In this document: one piece after another, positions 1 through 5,686 of the stretch
Layout: every line of letters starts with the position of its first letter
Position numbering within the stretch: the first letter of the stretch is position 1
Origin: JAMXLO01 sp041487355
GTDB lineage: Bacteria > Pseudomonadota > Alphaproteobacteria > Acetobacterales > Acetobacteraceae
Length of the DNA: 6,220 bases
Direction: 5' to 3'
NCBI GenBank assembly: GCA_041487355.1
Contig: JBGPND010000270.1
Span: forward strand, 1-6,220
The notes under the pieces: generated by a model
The model's database searches: none
Told to the model about the DNA's origin: nothing
The model's input: only the letters and a program-made list of their open reading frames with translations
Made by a program: the position numbers and the translations under genes

Positions 1-573
1 CGCGCACTGGCAAGCCGGCGGCCACGCGCGGGGTCGAGCAGCCTCGGCGCCAACAATCCACCGCGCAACATCTATCCCTGCAAGCCCGGTGGTCCGAACG
101 ACTATGTGTTCGTCTATACCAGCCGCGGCAACCCGGAGCACTGGCCGCGACTGTTGAAAGCCATCGGCCGCGAGGAGCTGATCGGCGATGCGCGCTATGC
201 GACGCGCGAGGCGCGCGTTGAGCATGAGAAGGAGATCGACGCGATCATCGCCGAGTGGACACGCCAGCGCACCAAGATGGAGGCGATGCGGATCATCGGC
301 GCGGCCGGCATTCCCGCCGGCGCGGTGCTCGATTCGATGGAGCTGCACAGCGACCCGAGCTTCGAGCAGCGCGGCATCATGCAGACGATCCAGCATCCGA
401 AGGCGGGCGCTTACAAGATGCCGGCCTGGCCGGTGCGCTTCTCCGGCAGCCCGCCACAGGTGAAGCCCGCACCGCTGCTTGGCCAGCACAACGACGTGGT
501 GCTCACTGAGTGGCTTGGGCTCGACAAGGATGCTGTCGGGATGCTGCGAACCGAGGGGGTGCTCGGCGGATAG
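1..573 (+). CDS. CaiB/BaiF family III CoA-transferase, C-terminal part
   Basis: This is the C-terminal ~190 residues of a family III CoA-transferase, which moves CoA between acyl-CoA and a free carboxylic acid in the cytosol. The start and the catalytic Asp of the family lie outside the window. What I see: a segment reading LGANNPPRNIYPCKPGGPND, then TSRGNPEHWPRLLKAIGRE, then GIPAGAVLDSMEL, DPSFEQRGIMQTIQHP, MPAWPVRFSG, and a terminal PLLGQHNDVVLTEWLG. These match the usual order of family blocks (GIPxGxV, RGxxxxxxHP, GxHxxxVLxEWLG). The frame is open to position 1, but residues before about codon 11 look wrong in it. The expected RTGKP-type block is instead found in frame 3 (positions 3-32), which points to one extra G in the run at 30-33. 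The specific substrate cannot be told. It ends convergently toward the minus-strand block. The family call is firm; whether the gene is intact is doubtful. Confidence 0.85.
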   Translation, partial: RALASRRPRAGSSSLGANNPPRNIYPCKPGGPNDYVFVYTSRGNPEHWPRLLKAIGREELIGDARYATREARVEHEKEIDAIIAEWTRQRTKMEAMRIIGAAGIPAGAVLDSMELHSDPSFEQRGIMQTIQHPKAGAYKMPAWPVRFSGSPPQVKPAPLLGQHNDVVLTEWLGLDKDAVGMLRTEGVLGG

Positions 574-596
574 GGCTCAGTGAGACGGGGCGGACG

Positions 597-684
597 CTGT
601 CATTGCGAGCGCAGCGAAGCAATCTCGTGGTCGGTGCGCACCCTCCCCGAGATTGCCGCGTCGCTTCGCTCCTCGCAATGACAG
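597..684. repeat. palindromic REP-like repeat between convergent genes
   Basis: The arms CTGTCATTGCGAG (597-609) and CTCGCAATGACAG (672-684) are perfect inverted complements. Pairing continues inward through GCGAAGC/GCTTCGC and GCAATCTCG (about 619-627)/CGAGATTGC (648-656) with small bulges, leaving a loop of about 20 nt. Together they would form a long imperfect hairpin in either strand. The ATTGCGAG...GCGAAGC...AATCTC core resembles extragenic palindromes that I recall as dispersed in many copies in Bradyrhizobium, Rhodopseudomonas and other bacteria. It lies between the ends of the CoA-transferase gene (573) and the solute-binding protein gene (706), so it may also act as a two-way transcription stop or RNA-stabilising hairpin, although there is no clear U tract on either side. 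Confidence 0.85.
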
Positions 685-705
685 TCTGTGGCGATTGGCC
701 GGCTT

Positions 706-2076
706 CTACGTAATCTGGTATTTCTGGAAAATCACCTTGATCCGCTTGATCGCTTCGTTCACCGCCTGCTCCGGCGTCATGCCGTTTTGCGTCACCGCCG
801 CCTCCGCCTGCGGCCATACCTCCTCGGAGATCACCTGCGCATAGGCAGGGTTGTAGATCTGCCACGAAGGCATCGTCGGCGTCAGCAGGCCCTGCCGTGT
901 CGCCACGGGAACATGCGGATCGCTGGCATCCAGCCAATACGGATCGAGCTTCAGATTGGACGGCATCAGCGGAGTCCAGCGCCCGCCTGATTCCTTCAGG
1001 TAATTGTTCAACAGGTTCGGCTGGATGAAGAATTTCAGGAAATCCTTGGCGGCATCGACGTTCTTTGCGCCCTTGGGGATGAACGCCGGCACCACGGTCA
1101 CGATGGCGGGAACCGGCTTGCCGTCGTTGCCGAGCGGCAGGCCGTGCGTGATGATCTCCTTGTAGTACTGGTCGCGCTTGTCCTTCTGCGCCGCCGCGAT
1201 CGAAATCGTGGCGTTCGGCGTCATCACGACCTGCCTGGCGAAAAATGCGTTGTTGTTGTCGACATCGCCCCAGTTGATCGCCCCGGGCGGGACGAAGCCC
1301 TGCTTGTACGGCGTGGTCAGCCGCTCGACCGCCGTGATCGCAGCCTTGCGCACCTGCGGATCTTCGACATTCAGCTTGCCTTCGGGCGTGACGATGCCGG
1401 CGCCGCCGTAGGCGATCAGGAACGAGTTGAACAGGTTGTTGCTGTCGCCTTCCTTGGACGCCATGGAATAGCCGAGGCCGTAGATTCGCTTGCCTTTGGC
1501 GCGCAGCTTCTGCTGCACGACCTGGAAGAAGTCGAAATACGCATCCTGCGTCTTCGGGATATCGGCGTCGGTGTAGCCAGCCTCCTCGACCAGTGGACGC
1601 CAGACCTGCTCCATCAGGCTCGAGCCCTTGATCGGCACGCCATAATAGCTGCGCTTGTGCGCCACGTTGTTGTAGCAGCGCATGCCGCTGAGCGCGGTCT
1701 CGATGTATTCCGACTTCTGCGTCTCGATCACGTCCGAGACGTCGACCAGCTTGTCGTCCCACGCCGATTGCGGAACGATGAAGCGATCACCGCCGACCGC
1801 CTGGATGACATCCGGCACGTCACCGGTGGTGATGGCGGCAACCACCTTGGTGATCAGGTCAGCCTGATTGACCAGGTTGAAGTCAACCTTGTTGCCCGAC
1901 TCCTTCTCATAGGCGGCGACAGCGGCTTTCGCCGCATCGTCCTCGGCCTTGTAGTAGCCCTGGGTCCACCACGCGGTGATCGTGCTCGCAGCCTTGGCAC
2001 GACGCGGGCGGGCGGCCACAGCGGCGGTGGCGAGGCCGAAGGCTCCGACCAGTTTGCGCCGCGAGATTTGCACCAT
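706..2076 (-). CDS. ABC transporter family 1 extracellular solute-binding protein (sugar type), Tat signal
   Basis: A 456-residue periplasmic binding protein of the family 1 (MalE/UgpB-like) class, which captures a sugar or related solute for an ABC importer. Residues 1-29 form a twin-arginine signal: SRRKLVGA at 5-12, a short hydrophobic stretch to about 22, and an AKA-A cleavage site near 29/30. There is no lipobox Cys. Mature landmarks are ITAWW at 33-37, a GDVPDVIQA block at 85-93, YGVPIKGSS at 145-153, an AYGG segment near 222-225 and a basic C-terminal helix (AIKRIKVIFQKYQ). Length is normal for the family. The start at 2076 is chosen over the in-frame start at 2169 because GGAAGGAA lies 7 nt upstream and the Tat signal begins right there; the 31 extra residues of the longer form are unlike a signal peptide. 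No permease or ATPase gene lies beside it: upstream is a penicillin-binding protein 100 nt away, downstream the palindrome at 597-684. The ligand is unknown. Confidence 0.92.
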   Translation of the reverse strand: MVQISRRKLVGAFGLATAAVAARPRRAKAASTITAWWTQGYYKAEDDAAKAAVAAYEKESGNKVDFNLVNQADLITKVVAAITTGDVPDVIQAVGGDRFIVPQSAWDDKLVDVSDVIETQKSEYIETALSGMRCYNNVAHKRSYYGVPIKGSSLMEQVWRPLVEEAGYTDADIPKTQDAYFDFFQVVQQKLRAKGKRIYGLGYSMASKEGDSNNLFNSFLIAYGGAGIVTPEGKLNVEDPQVRKAAITAVERLTTPYKQGFVPPGAINWGDVDNNNAFFARQVVMTPNATISIAAAQKDKRDQYYKEIITHGLPLGNDGKPVPAIVTVVPAFIPKGAKNVDAAKDFLKFFIQPNLLNNYLKESGGRWTPLMPSNLKLDPYWLDASDPHVPVATRQGLLTPTMPSWQIYNPAYAQVISEEVWPQAEAAVTQNGMTPEQAVNEAIKRIKVIFQKYQIT

Positions 2077-2083
2077 CGACTGT

Positions 2084-2091
2084 TTCCTTCC
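2084..2091 (-). promoter_or_regulatory. ribosome-binding site deciding the solute-binding protein start
   Basis: On the minus strand this reads GGAAGGAA, ending 7 nt before the ATG at 2076-2074. It is the best Shine-Dalgarno match in the leader, and it fixes the start 31 codons inside the longest possible reading frame. Confidence 0.75.
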
Positions 2092-2096
2092 GTTTT

Positions 2097-2118
2097 GGCG
2101 CACCCGCGCACGGGCGCC
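2097..2118 (-). promoter_or_regulatory. GC-rich hairpin in the leader of the solute-binding protein gene
   Basis: GGCG at 2097-2100 pairs with CGCC at 2115-2118, and CCCG with CGGG inside it, with a 2-nt bulge and a 4-nt loop. In the minus-strand transcript the hairpin ends about 5 nt before the GGAAGGAA ribosome-binding site. It has no following U run, so it is a poor terminator; it could be a processing or stability hairpin that sets the solute-binding protein apart from the upstream gene. A second weaker inverted pair, TCTGCC/GGCAGA at 2154-2176 with an 11-nt spacer, lies immediately after the PBP stop codon. The structures are visible; the functions are inference. Confidence 0.35.
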
Positions 2119-2176
2119 TTGTTGTTCTTTCGGATGGGCAAGCTTACGAGTGGTCTGCCACACCGACAACGGCAGA

Positions 2177-4093
2177 TCAGCGCGCCGTCGCGATGTCGTG
2201 GAACAGGCGAGCGGGCAGGCTGCCGCCCTGGACCGATTTCATCGGCCGGTTGTCATCGTTGCCGAGCCAGACGCCGATGATCTCACCATCGATCCAGCCG
2301 ATGAACCAAGCGTCGCGATAATCCTGCGTCGTGCCGGTCTTGCCGGCAACCGCATGGCCAGGCACGGCAGCCGCCCGACCGGTGCCGCGTGTCACCACCG
2401 CGGTCAGCATGCGCGCCATCATGGCCGCGAGATCGGGGTCGATTGCCGGCTGGGGCGGCGCATGCGCGGCGTCGATGGCATTGCCGCCGGCACGCAGCGC
2501 CTCGATGGCGAACGGAGCGATGCGCGCGCCGCCATTGAAGAACGCGGCATAGGCCGATGCGAGTTCCAGCAGGCCGACCTCGCCGGTCCCAAGCGCGAGC
2601 GATGCGTCGTTCGGCAGCTTGTCGGCGATGCCAAGCCGCGCCGCCAGCTTCGCCACCGTGCGCGGTCCCCCGGCCTGCAGCAGCAGGCGCACGGCCGAGG
2701 TGTTGATCGACTGGGCGAGCGCTTCCTCGACCGTGATCTCGCCCAGAAACCGCCGTTCGAAGTCGGCCGGGCTCCAGTTGCCGACCCGGATCGGTGCGTC
2801 CAGCACGGTGTCGTCCGGCCGGACGCCCTTCTCCAGGGCAGCCAGCCAGGTGACGGGCTTGAAAGCCGAGCCAGGCTGACGGCGCGCCAGCACGGCGCGG
2901 TTGTACGAGCTCTGGCGGTAGTCGCGGCCACCGACCATGGCGCGCACCGCCCCGGTGGCAGCATCCAGCGCCACCACCGCGCCTTGCGTGACGCCGGCCG
3001 CGGCGCCCGGCCCGTCCAGCAGCGCGACCAGGCGTGACTCGGCGATCGCCTGGAGCCTGGGGTCCAGTGTGGTCCGGACAGTGGCGTCGGTATTGGCCGG
3101 GGCGAGCGACTGCGCCTGGTCAGCGGCCCAGTCGGCGAACCAACCGGCGGCAAGTGGCGGCGACGGGGGAAACGCGATCTGCGCCAAGGCCGCCTTCGCT
3201 TCGGCGGCGGTGATCGCGCCGGTGTCGGCCATCGCGGTCAGCACCTCCCGGGCGCGCGCGGCCGCGGCGGCCGGATCGGCCCGCGGATTGAAGCGCGACG
3301 GAGCGCGTGGCAGTCCCGCCAGCACCGCGGCCTGCCACAGTGTCACCCGGCGGGCGGACACGCCGAAATACATGCGCGAAGCTGCATCAACGCCCCAGGC
3401 GCCGGAACCCAGATAGACGCGGTTCAGCCAGATCTCGAGAATCTCGCGCTTGCTGAACGTGTGCTCCAGCCACAGCGTCAGCAGCAGCTCCTGCACCTTG
3501 CGGCGGAATGTGCGGGCATTGGTCAGGAACAGGTTCTTGGCGACCTGCTGCGTGATGGTCGAGCCACCCTGCACGAGCCGCCCCGTCGTGAGGTTGGTCC
3601 AGGCGGCACGAGCCAGGCCGATCGGGTCGATGCCAGGGTGGTGCCAGAAGCGCCGGTCCTCCACCGCCACCGCGGCGGCCGGCAAGTGGGGCGGCATGTC
3701 GGCCAGGCGCAGCTTGTCGCCGACAACATCGCCGAAGGTGGCGAAGACATGCCCGGAGCGGTTCTCCAGCGTGAGGCTTGGGCGGCGGGCCGCGTCTAGG
3801 GCCGCTTCGGGCCTCGGCAGGTCGCGGGCGAACCAGAGCAGCATCACGCCAACCGCGAGCGCACCCCACACCGCGGCGATGATGGCGTAGCGCAGGAGGC
3901 GGAAACGATGGCGCCTCGGGGCGTCGATGCGCGGCGGCGGAACGCGCGGCGGCGATCGCTGCGGCGGCCCGGGTGGCCGCCTGGCCGGAGGCTGGCGACG
4001 GGGGGCGCGGCGATCTTCTGGAGCGATGCGAGGGGCGCGGGGCATCCGGGGGCGTGACTGATACGGGATTGTGCCCGTTCCGGGGAAGCGCAT
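2177..4093 (-). CDS. bifunctional class A penicillin-binding protein (PBP1 family)
   Basis: A peptidoglycan synthase of 638 residues that polymerises lipid II glycan strands (GT51 domain) and cross-links stem peptides (transpeptidase domain) from the inner membrane. Residues 1-65 are a cytosolic Arg/Pro-rich tail, and one membrane helix spans about 67-88. The GT51 domain holds EDRRFW (catalytic Glu145), QGGSTITQQVAKNLFL at 175-190, RKVQE (second Glu, 202) and REILEIWLNRVYLG at 216-229. The transpeptidase domain holds SAFK (nucleophile Ser409, Lys412), SIN at 462-464 and KTG at 585-587, so all three penicillin-binding motifs are intact. It is shorter than E. coli PBP1a and ends about 50 residues after KTG, without extra C-terminal domains. 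The start is uncertain: neither ATG at 4093 nor ATG at 4045 (residue 17) has a good ribosome-binding site, and both only change the cytosolic tail. It lies between the small OB-fold gene and the solute-binding protein gene on the same strand. Confidence 0.95.
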   Translation of the reverse strand: MRFPGTGTIPYQSRPRMPRAPRIAPEDRRAPRRQPPARRPPGPPQRSPPRVPPPRIDAPRRHRFRLLRYAIIAAVWGALAVGVMLLWFARDLPRPEAALDAARRPSLTLENRSGHVFATFGDVVGDKLRLADMPPHLPAAAVAVEDRRFWHHPGIDPIGLARAAWTNLTTGRLVQGGSTITQQVAKNLFLTNARTFRRKVQELLLTLWLEHTFSKREILEIWLNRVYLGSGAWGVDAASRMYFGVSARRVTLWQAAVLAGLPRAPSRFNPRADPAAAAARAREVLTAMADTGAITAAEAKAALAQIAFPPSPPLAAGWFADWAADQAQSLAPANTDATVRTTLDPRLQAIAESRLVALLDGPGAAAGVTQGAVVALDAATGAVRAMVGGRDYRQSSYNRAVLARRQPGSAFKPVTWLAALEKGVRPDDTVLDAPIRVGNWSPADFERRFLGEITVEEALAQSINTSAVRLLLQAGGPRTVAKLAARLGIADKLPNDASLALGTGEVGLLELASAYAAFFNGGARIAPFAIEALRAGGNAIDAAHAPPQPAIDPDLAAMMARMLTAVVTRGTGRAAAVPGHAVAGKTGTTQDYRDAWFIGWIDGEIIGVWLGNDDNRPMKSVQGGSLPARLFHDIATAR

Positions 4094-4116
4094 TCCGGGC
4101 CGCTTGGAGGAAAGAA

Positions 4117-4146
4117 TTCACCGCTGAGCGCGCAGAGCACGCGGAG
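4117..4146 (+). repeat. left copy of inverted CGCAGAGCG-type repeat
   Basis: A 30-nt element starting TTCACCGC and ending CGCGGAG, built on a 9-nt unit CGCAGAGCG repeated about 2.5 times with small changes. It is the reverse complement of 4593-4622 with 28 of 30 positions identical (my hand alignment). It lies between the end of the small OB-fold gene (4219) and the start of the PBP gene (4093). Similar GC-rich CGCAGAG repeats are scattered between genes in many bacteria, from general memory. Confidence 0.85.
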
Positions 4147-4218
4147 GCAGATCAGTTTGCACTGTCGGCGAGACGGGCTGCCGGGCCACGCCGGTCGGTG
4201 GGACGCGGTTCCTGGCGT

Positions 4219-4446
4219 TCAGGCCATGCAGCCCATCCACACCGGGGACGCCACATTGCCGCCTTCGAACATCACCCAAACCGCGCTGCCGACCGGCGGC
4301 ATGGCGGTCGACTTATACTCGCGGCACGGCGTCGCCCAGCTGCTTACGGCGGCGCCGACGGACGGGACACTGACCTGCACTCGGCCTTTCATCAATGGAT
4401 CCGCCGTGTTCATCACGTTGCCCCGATAGATCCCATAATACGCCAT
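4219..4446 (-). CDS. small stand-alone gp5/baseplate-V-like OB-fold protein
   Basis: A complete 75-residue protein that looks like just the N-terminal OB-fold domain of phage spike/baseplate proteins (T4 gp5, baseplate assembly protein V, VgrG-like). Seen in the sequence: GIYRGNV at 5-11, DPLMKGRVQVSVPSVG at 16-31, WATPC at 37-41, PPVGSAVWVMFEGG at 50-63 and PVWMGC at 68-73. This is the family pattern of a glycine/arginine strand, GRVxVxVP, a WAxPC turn, PPVGxxVWVxFEGG and PVWxGC. No lysozyme or beta-helix needle follows. AGGAGG sits 5 nt before the ATG, an excellent ribosome-binding site, so translation is likely. By hand count 13 of 75 codons end in A/T, somewhat more than in most of the dehydrogenase gene beside it. 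No tail, sheath, T6SS or eCIS genes are visible. It could be a relic of a contractile injection device or a domesticated single domain. The domain call is from remembered motifs, not a search. Confidence 0.75.
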   Translation of the reverse strand: MAYYGIYRGNVMNTADPLMKGRVQVSVPSVGAAVSSWATPCREYKSTAMPPVGSAVWVMFEGGNVASPVWMGCMA

Positions 4447-4447
4447 G

Positions 4448-4555
4448 TCATCCTCCTGCGCGGGTCGCCATGGCTTTGCAGACGGCGGCCTGGATCGTTT
4501 CTACCACGATGCGATGGCGGATCGGACATGCCGGCCTACACGTGCGCGTGAGGTG
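4448..4555 (-). pseudogene. possible remnant 3' end of a gene coupled to the OB-fold gene
   Basis: On the minus strand a frame is open from after a TGA at 4558-4556 to a TGA at 4450-4448, which stops 1 nt before the ATG of the OB-fold gene. The stop codon lies between that gene's AGGAGG and its start. The tail reads RIVVETIQAAVCKAMATRAG and is protein-like, but the only start inside is a GTG at 4507, giving 19 residues. It may be the last piece of an upstream operon partner cut off when this segment moved, or chance. I recognise no family. Confidence 0.25.
4452..4457 (-). promoter_or_regulatory. strong ribosome-binding site of the OB-fold gene
   Basis: The minus strand reads AGGAGG, 5 nt before the ATG at 4446. 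It is the strongest Shine-Dalgarno sequence I noticed in the window and is the main reason to accept the 75-codon gene as real rather than a chance frame. Confidence 0.75.
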
Positions 4556-4592
4556 TCACAGCGCCAACGTCCGCCGAAGTGCGATGATGCTT

Positions 4593-4622
4593 CTCCGCGC
4601 GCTCTGCGCGCTCTGCGGTGAA
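4593..4622 (-). repeat. right copy of inverted CGCAGAGCG-type repeat
   Basis: The reverse complement matches 4117-4146 at 28 of 30 positions. This copy shows the 9-nt unit most clearly (CGCAGAGCG twice, then CGCGGAG). With the left copy it brackets a segment of about 450 bp holding the OB-fold gene and its leader. It lies just ahead of the inverted repeat at 4648-4673 and the dehydrogenase gene. Confidence 0.85.
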
Positions 4623-4647
4623 CCTTCCCTGTTGCCGCAACCGGCCG

Positions 4648-4673
4648 GCTTGCGCAGATTGGCGTGCGCAAGC
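4648..4673. promoter_or_regulatory. perfect 9-bp inverted repeat before the dehydrogenase gene
   Basis: GCTTGCGCA (4648-4656) and TGCGCAAGC (4665-4673) are exact inverted complements separated by 8 nt. The right arm ends 3 nt before the GGGGG that serves as ribosome-binding site (4677-4681). The geometry of two half-sites about 17 nt apart centre to centre fits a dimeric repressor operator. In RNA it would be a 9-bp hairpin beside the ribosome-binding site. Which of the two it is cannot be decided from sequence; no promoter hexamers are clear nearby. Confidence 0.5.
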
Positions 4674-4686
4674 GACGGGGGATGCG

Positions 4687-5598
4687 ATGAAAGGCCTGTT
4701 TCTCGATGCGGTGGACGACCTGGCGGACGTGTTCCGTCGCGTGGTGCGCCCCGACGATCCGCCGGTGACGGTGAACGAGCAGCTCGAGGTTCCGCCGCAC
4801 ACGCTGCCCGGGCTGCTCGCCGGGTACGACTTCGTGCTGGACGACCACAGCCAGATGCCGACCGAGGTGATGCGGACCTGCACCGGGCTGCAGCACATCA
4901 TCTTCCTCGGCACCGGCGCGCGCAGCTACATGCATCCCGAGGAACTCGCCGAGCACGGCATCACCGTGCACATCATCAAGGGCTACGGCGACACGGCGGT
5001 GGCCGAGCACACGATTGCACTCATGTGGGCCGCCGCGCGCGGCTTGGCGGTGATGGACCGCGGCATGCGCGAGGGACGGTGGGTGCGCACCGAGGGGATG
5101 CAGCTCACCGGCAAGACGCTCGGCCTGCTGGGGTTCGGCGGCATCGCCGGGGAGGTGGCGCGCATTGCGGCCGGCTCGGGCATGCGGGTGATCGCGTGGA
5201 ACCGCTCGCCGAAATCCGCGCCAGGCGTGACCTTCGTCGATCTCGACACGCTACTGGCGGAGAGCGACGTGCTGTCGGTGCATCTGCTGCTGACCGACGA
5301 GACGCGCGGCTTCCTCGGCGCGGAGCGGCTGGCGAAGCTGCGCCCGGGGGCGCTGCTGGTGAACACCGCGCGCGGGGCGATCGTGGACGAAGCGGCGATG
5401 ATCGCGGCGCTGCGCTCCGGCCGGCTGCGCCATGCCGCGCTGGATGTGTTCGCCACCGAGCCGCTGCGGCCGGGCCACGAGCTGGCGACGTTGCCGAACG
5501 TGACCCTGTCGGCGCACAGCGCCTTCCGCACGCCGGAAGCCTCCGACAACCTGATCCGTCGCGCGCTGGACATCGCCAAGTCGCTTGCAGCAGGCTGA
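4687..5598 (+). CDS. D-isomer-specific 2-hydroxyacid dehydrogenase, NAD(P)-dependent
   Basis: A 303-residue cytosolic oxidoreductase that interconverts a 2-hydroxy acid and its 2-keto acid. The nucleotide-binding domain shows TLGLLGFGGIAGEVA at 144-158 (the family GxGxxG region) followed by WNRSPKSAPGV at 171-181. The Arg at 173, instead of an acidic residue after the second strand, suggests NADP(H) preference, as in GhrA-type glyoxylate/hydroxypyruvate reductases. The catalytic set is present: Arg229 in NTARG, Glu258 in ATEPL and His277 in SAHSAF. GYGDTAVAEHTIALMWAAARG at 99-119 (key residues E107, H108) is the hinge helix region of the family. The length is slightly below the usual 310-330. 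The ATG at 4687 is chosen because GGGGG lies 5 nt upstream and the sequence MKGLFLDA starts the first domain at once; a longer GTG start at 4618 would begin inside a repeat. The tRNA gene follows after 7 nt. The substrate is unknown. Confidence 0.93.
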   Translation: MKGLFLDAVDDLADVFRRVVRPDDPPVTVNEQLEVPPHTLPGLLAGYDFVLDDHSQMPTEVMRTCTGLQHIIFLGTGARSYMHPEELAEHGITVHIIKGYGDTAVAEHTIALMWAAARGLAVMDRGMREGRWVRTEGMQLTGKTLGLLGFGGIAGEVARIAAGSGMRVIAWNRSPKSAPGVTFVDLDTLLAESDVLSVHLLLTDETRGFLGAERLAKLRPGALLVNTARGAIVDEAAMIAALRSGRLRHAALDVFATEPLRPGHELATLPNVTLSAHSAFRTPEASDNLIRRALDIAKSLAAG

Positions 5599-5605
5599 GA
5601 TGCGG

Positions 5606-5686
5606 GCCCGCCTGGCGGAACGGTAGACGCAGCGGACTTAAAATCCGCAGCCAGTTGGCGTGGGGGTTCGAGTCCCCCGGCGGGCA
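5606..5686 (+). tRNA. tRNA-Leu (anticodon UAA)
   Basis: The full cloverleaf is visible. The acceptor stem is GCCCGCC (5606-5612) with GGCGGGC (5679-5685), and the discriminator A at 5686 is the base required for leucine identity. The D arm is GCG/CGC around 5615-5630. The anticodon stem is GCGGA/TCCGC with loop CTTAAAA and anticodon TAA at 5639-5641. A short variable arm at about 5650-5659 has GCC pairing with GGC, and the T arm is GGGGG/CCCCC with loop TTCGAGT. CCA is not encoded (the next bases are CGCC), so it must be added after transcription. It starts only 7 nt after the dehydrogenase stop, which leaves no room for its own promoter unless that lies inside the dehydrogenase gene. It decodes UUA and UUG, codons that are rare in such GC-rich DNA. 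Confidence 0.96.

Noticed and set aside
597..684. CRISPR-like repeat
   Set aside because: There is only one inverted pair, with no direct repeats, no spacers and no cas genes.
503..1762. 419-codon minus-strand frame overlapping the solute-binding protein gene
   Set aside because: It is a shadow in another frame of the solute-binding protein gene: the composition is Arg/Gly/Gln-rich with no domain, whereas the other frame has a signal peptide and family motifs.
2077..2169. Upstream in-frame start at 2169 for the solute-binding protein
   Set aside because: It would put 31 non-signal residues before a Tat signal. The ribosome-binding site GGAAGGAA fits the start at 2076.
1144..3037. Two long + strand frames (1144-2280 and 1976-3037) antisense to the binding protein and PBP genes
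   Set aside because: They are high-GC antisense shadows with very high Arg/Ala/His content, no ribosome-binding site support and no recognisable motifs, and they lie opposite clear genes.
4618..4686. GTG start at 4618 for the dehydrogenase
   Set aside because: It begins inside the right-hand repeat and adds 23 residues that do not belong to the fold. The ATG at 4687 has a ribosome-binding site and starts the first beta strand.
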